DNA of 6,075 bases, taken from positions 1 through 6,075 of the forward strand of contig JANYAA010000079.1 of assembly GCA_025355255.1 (NCBI GenBank). Direction: 5' to 3'. Below, in pieces: positions 5,664-6,075 of this stretch; the first letter of the stretch is position 1; each line of letters begins with the position of its first letter. Source of the DNA: Chloroflexota bacterium (GTDB taxonomy: Bacteria; Chloroflexota; Limnocylindria; Limnocylindrales; CSP1-4). The notes under the pieces are model-generated. The model saw nothing but the letters and a program-made list of their open reading frames with translations, was not told the DNA's origin and did no database searches. The translations under genes and the position numbers were made by a program.

Positions 5664-6075
5664 TCGCGCAGCCTGGTACCGGCCGGGTCGTACGGGACCT
5701 GCGCCAGGATCCGCGCCGCACGCGGCTCGCCCATGACGTGCACGGTCAGCGCCTGCGGGGCGGCCGAAACCACGCCATCGACATAGGCAAGCGCGAGGCT
5801 TGCGCCCACGTGGTGGCCGTACGCCCCGGAGGTCACCGCGCCAACGAGTCGGCCGTCGGCGTGGATGGGGTCATCGCGCGCGGCATCGGCATCGTCGGCG
5901 TCAACCTTGAGCAGAACGAGTCGTCTCGCCGCGCCCGCCGGCTTCTCGCGCAGCAGCGCGTCGCGCCCGATGAAGTCGCCCTTGTCCGGCGCCACAAAGC
6001 GGTCCAGCCCGCACTCGGCGGGGGTGACGTCCTGGCGGTACTCCGCGGACCAGATGCCGTAGCCCTTCTCGAGCC
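5660..6075 (-). CDS. GcvT-family aminomethyltransferase / C-terminal domain of a dimethylglycine or sarcosine dehydrogenase-like protein; 5'-partial
   Basis: Only the last 137 residues are in the window; the frame is open to the right edge, so the start lies beyond it. Visible order: EKGYGIWSAEY near the edge, then DVTPAECGL, DKGDFIGRDALL, VTSGAYGHHVGASLALAYV, and an end with PYDPAGTRLRD. This is the end of the folate-binding GcvT domain followed by its C-terminal barrel (GCV_T_C). These proteins move a one-carbon unit from an aminomethyl group to tetrahydrofolate. The wording GDFIGR, SGAYGH and YDPAG is closer to what I know of dimethylglycine/sarcosine dehydrogenase C-termini than to glycine-cleavage T-protein, so an FAD domain may sit upstream; that cannot be seen. 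A Val (GTG) codon at 5993-5995 is internal, since conserved sequence continues before it. The gene converges on the transporter operon and ends in TAG within the shared CTAG. Confidence 0.85.
   Translation of the reverse strand, partial: LEKGYGIWSAEYRQDVTPAECGLDRFVAPDKGDFIGRDALLREKPAGAARRLVLLKVDADDADAARDDPIHADGRLVGAVTSGAYGHHVGASLALAYVDGVVSAAPQALTVHVMGEPRAARILAQVPYDPAGTRLRD

Noticed and set aside
5680..5697. GTAC ... GTAC and CCGGCCGG palindromes just after the convergent junction
   Set aside because: Short, GC-rich, and inside the coding region of the minus-strand gene; no extended stem or T-run, so neither a terminator nor an operator can be supported.

Overview
The window is GC-rich chromosomal DNA carrying most of one peptide-class ABC importer operon on the plus strand, followed by the end of an unrelated metabolic gene on the minus strand. 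Genes are tightly packed, with GTG starts and four-base overlaps. The solute-binding protein ends in a Pro/Ala/Ser/Thr linker plus one membrane helix, not an Ala/Val-rich fold end. Such linkers, rich in PTPGP and ASPA, together with GC-rich DNA and a membrane-anchored binding protein, suggest a bacterium without a conventional periplasm, perhaps Chloroflexota (Limnocylindria-like) or an actinobacterium. This placement is inference; no rRNA or marker gene is present.

Layout: 1-1589, solute-binding protein (family 5), with its N-terminus beyond the left edge. 1590-1640, a 51-base gap holding a GC-rich hairpin. 1641-2615, permease DppB-like. 2612-3559, permease DppC-like. 3556-4647, ATPase DppD-like. 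4644-5663, ATPase DppF-like. 5660-6075 (minus), C-terminal part of a GcvT-fold folate-binding aminomethyltransferase domain, of the type found alone or at the end of dimethylglycine/sarcosine dehydrogenases; its start lies beyond the right edge.

The five plus-strand genes make a complete importer: an anchored receptor outside the cell, a two-permease channel, and two ATPases inside. The permease and ATPase genes are chained by GTGA, GTGA and ATGA stop/start overlaps, which points to one transcript and coupled translation. The substrate cannot be read from sequence; peptides are the default, but this family also takes nickel, sugars, opines and other small molecules. The operon meets the minus-strand gene tail to tail, and the two TAG stops share one CTAG palindrome with no room for a terminator between them.

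I found no RNA gene, CRISPR array, insertion sequence or phage element. No promoter is visible, because the operon start is outside the window. I do not see a previously undescribed system here. The points worth a second look are the receptor's C-terminal anchor, the hairpin behind its gene, the shared-stop convergent junction, and matching four-cysteine motifs in both ATPases.
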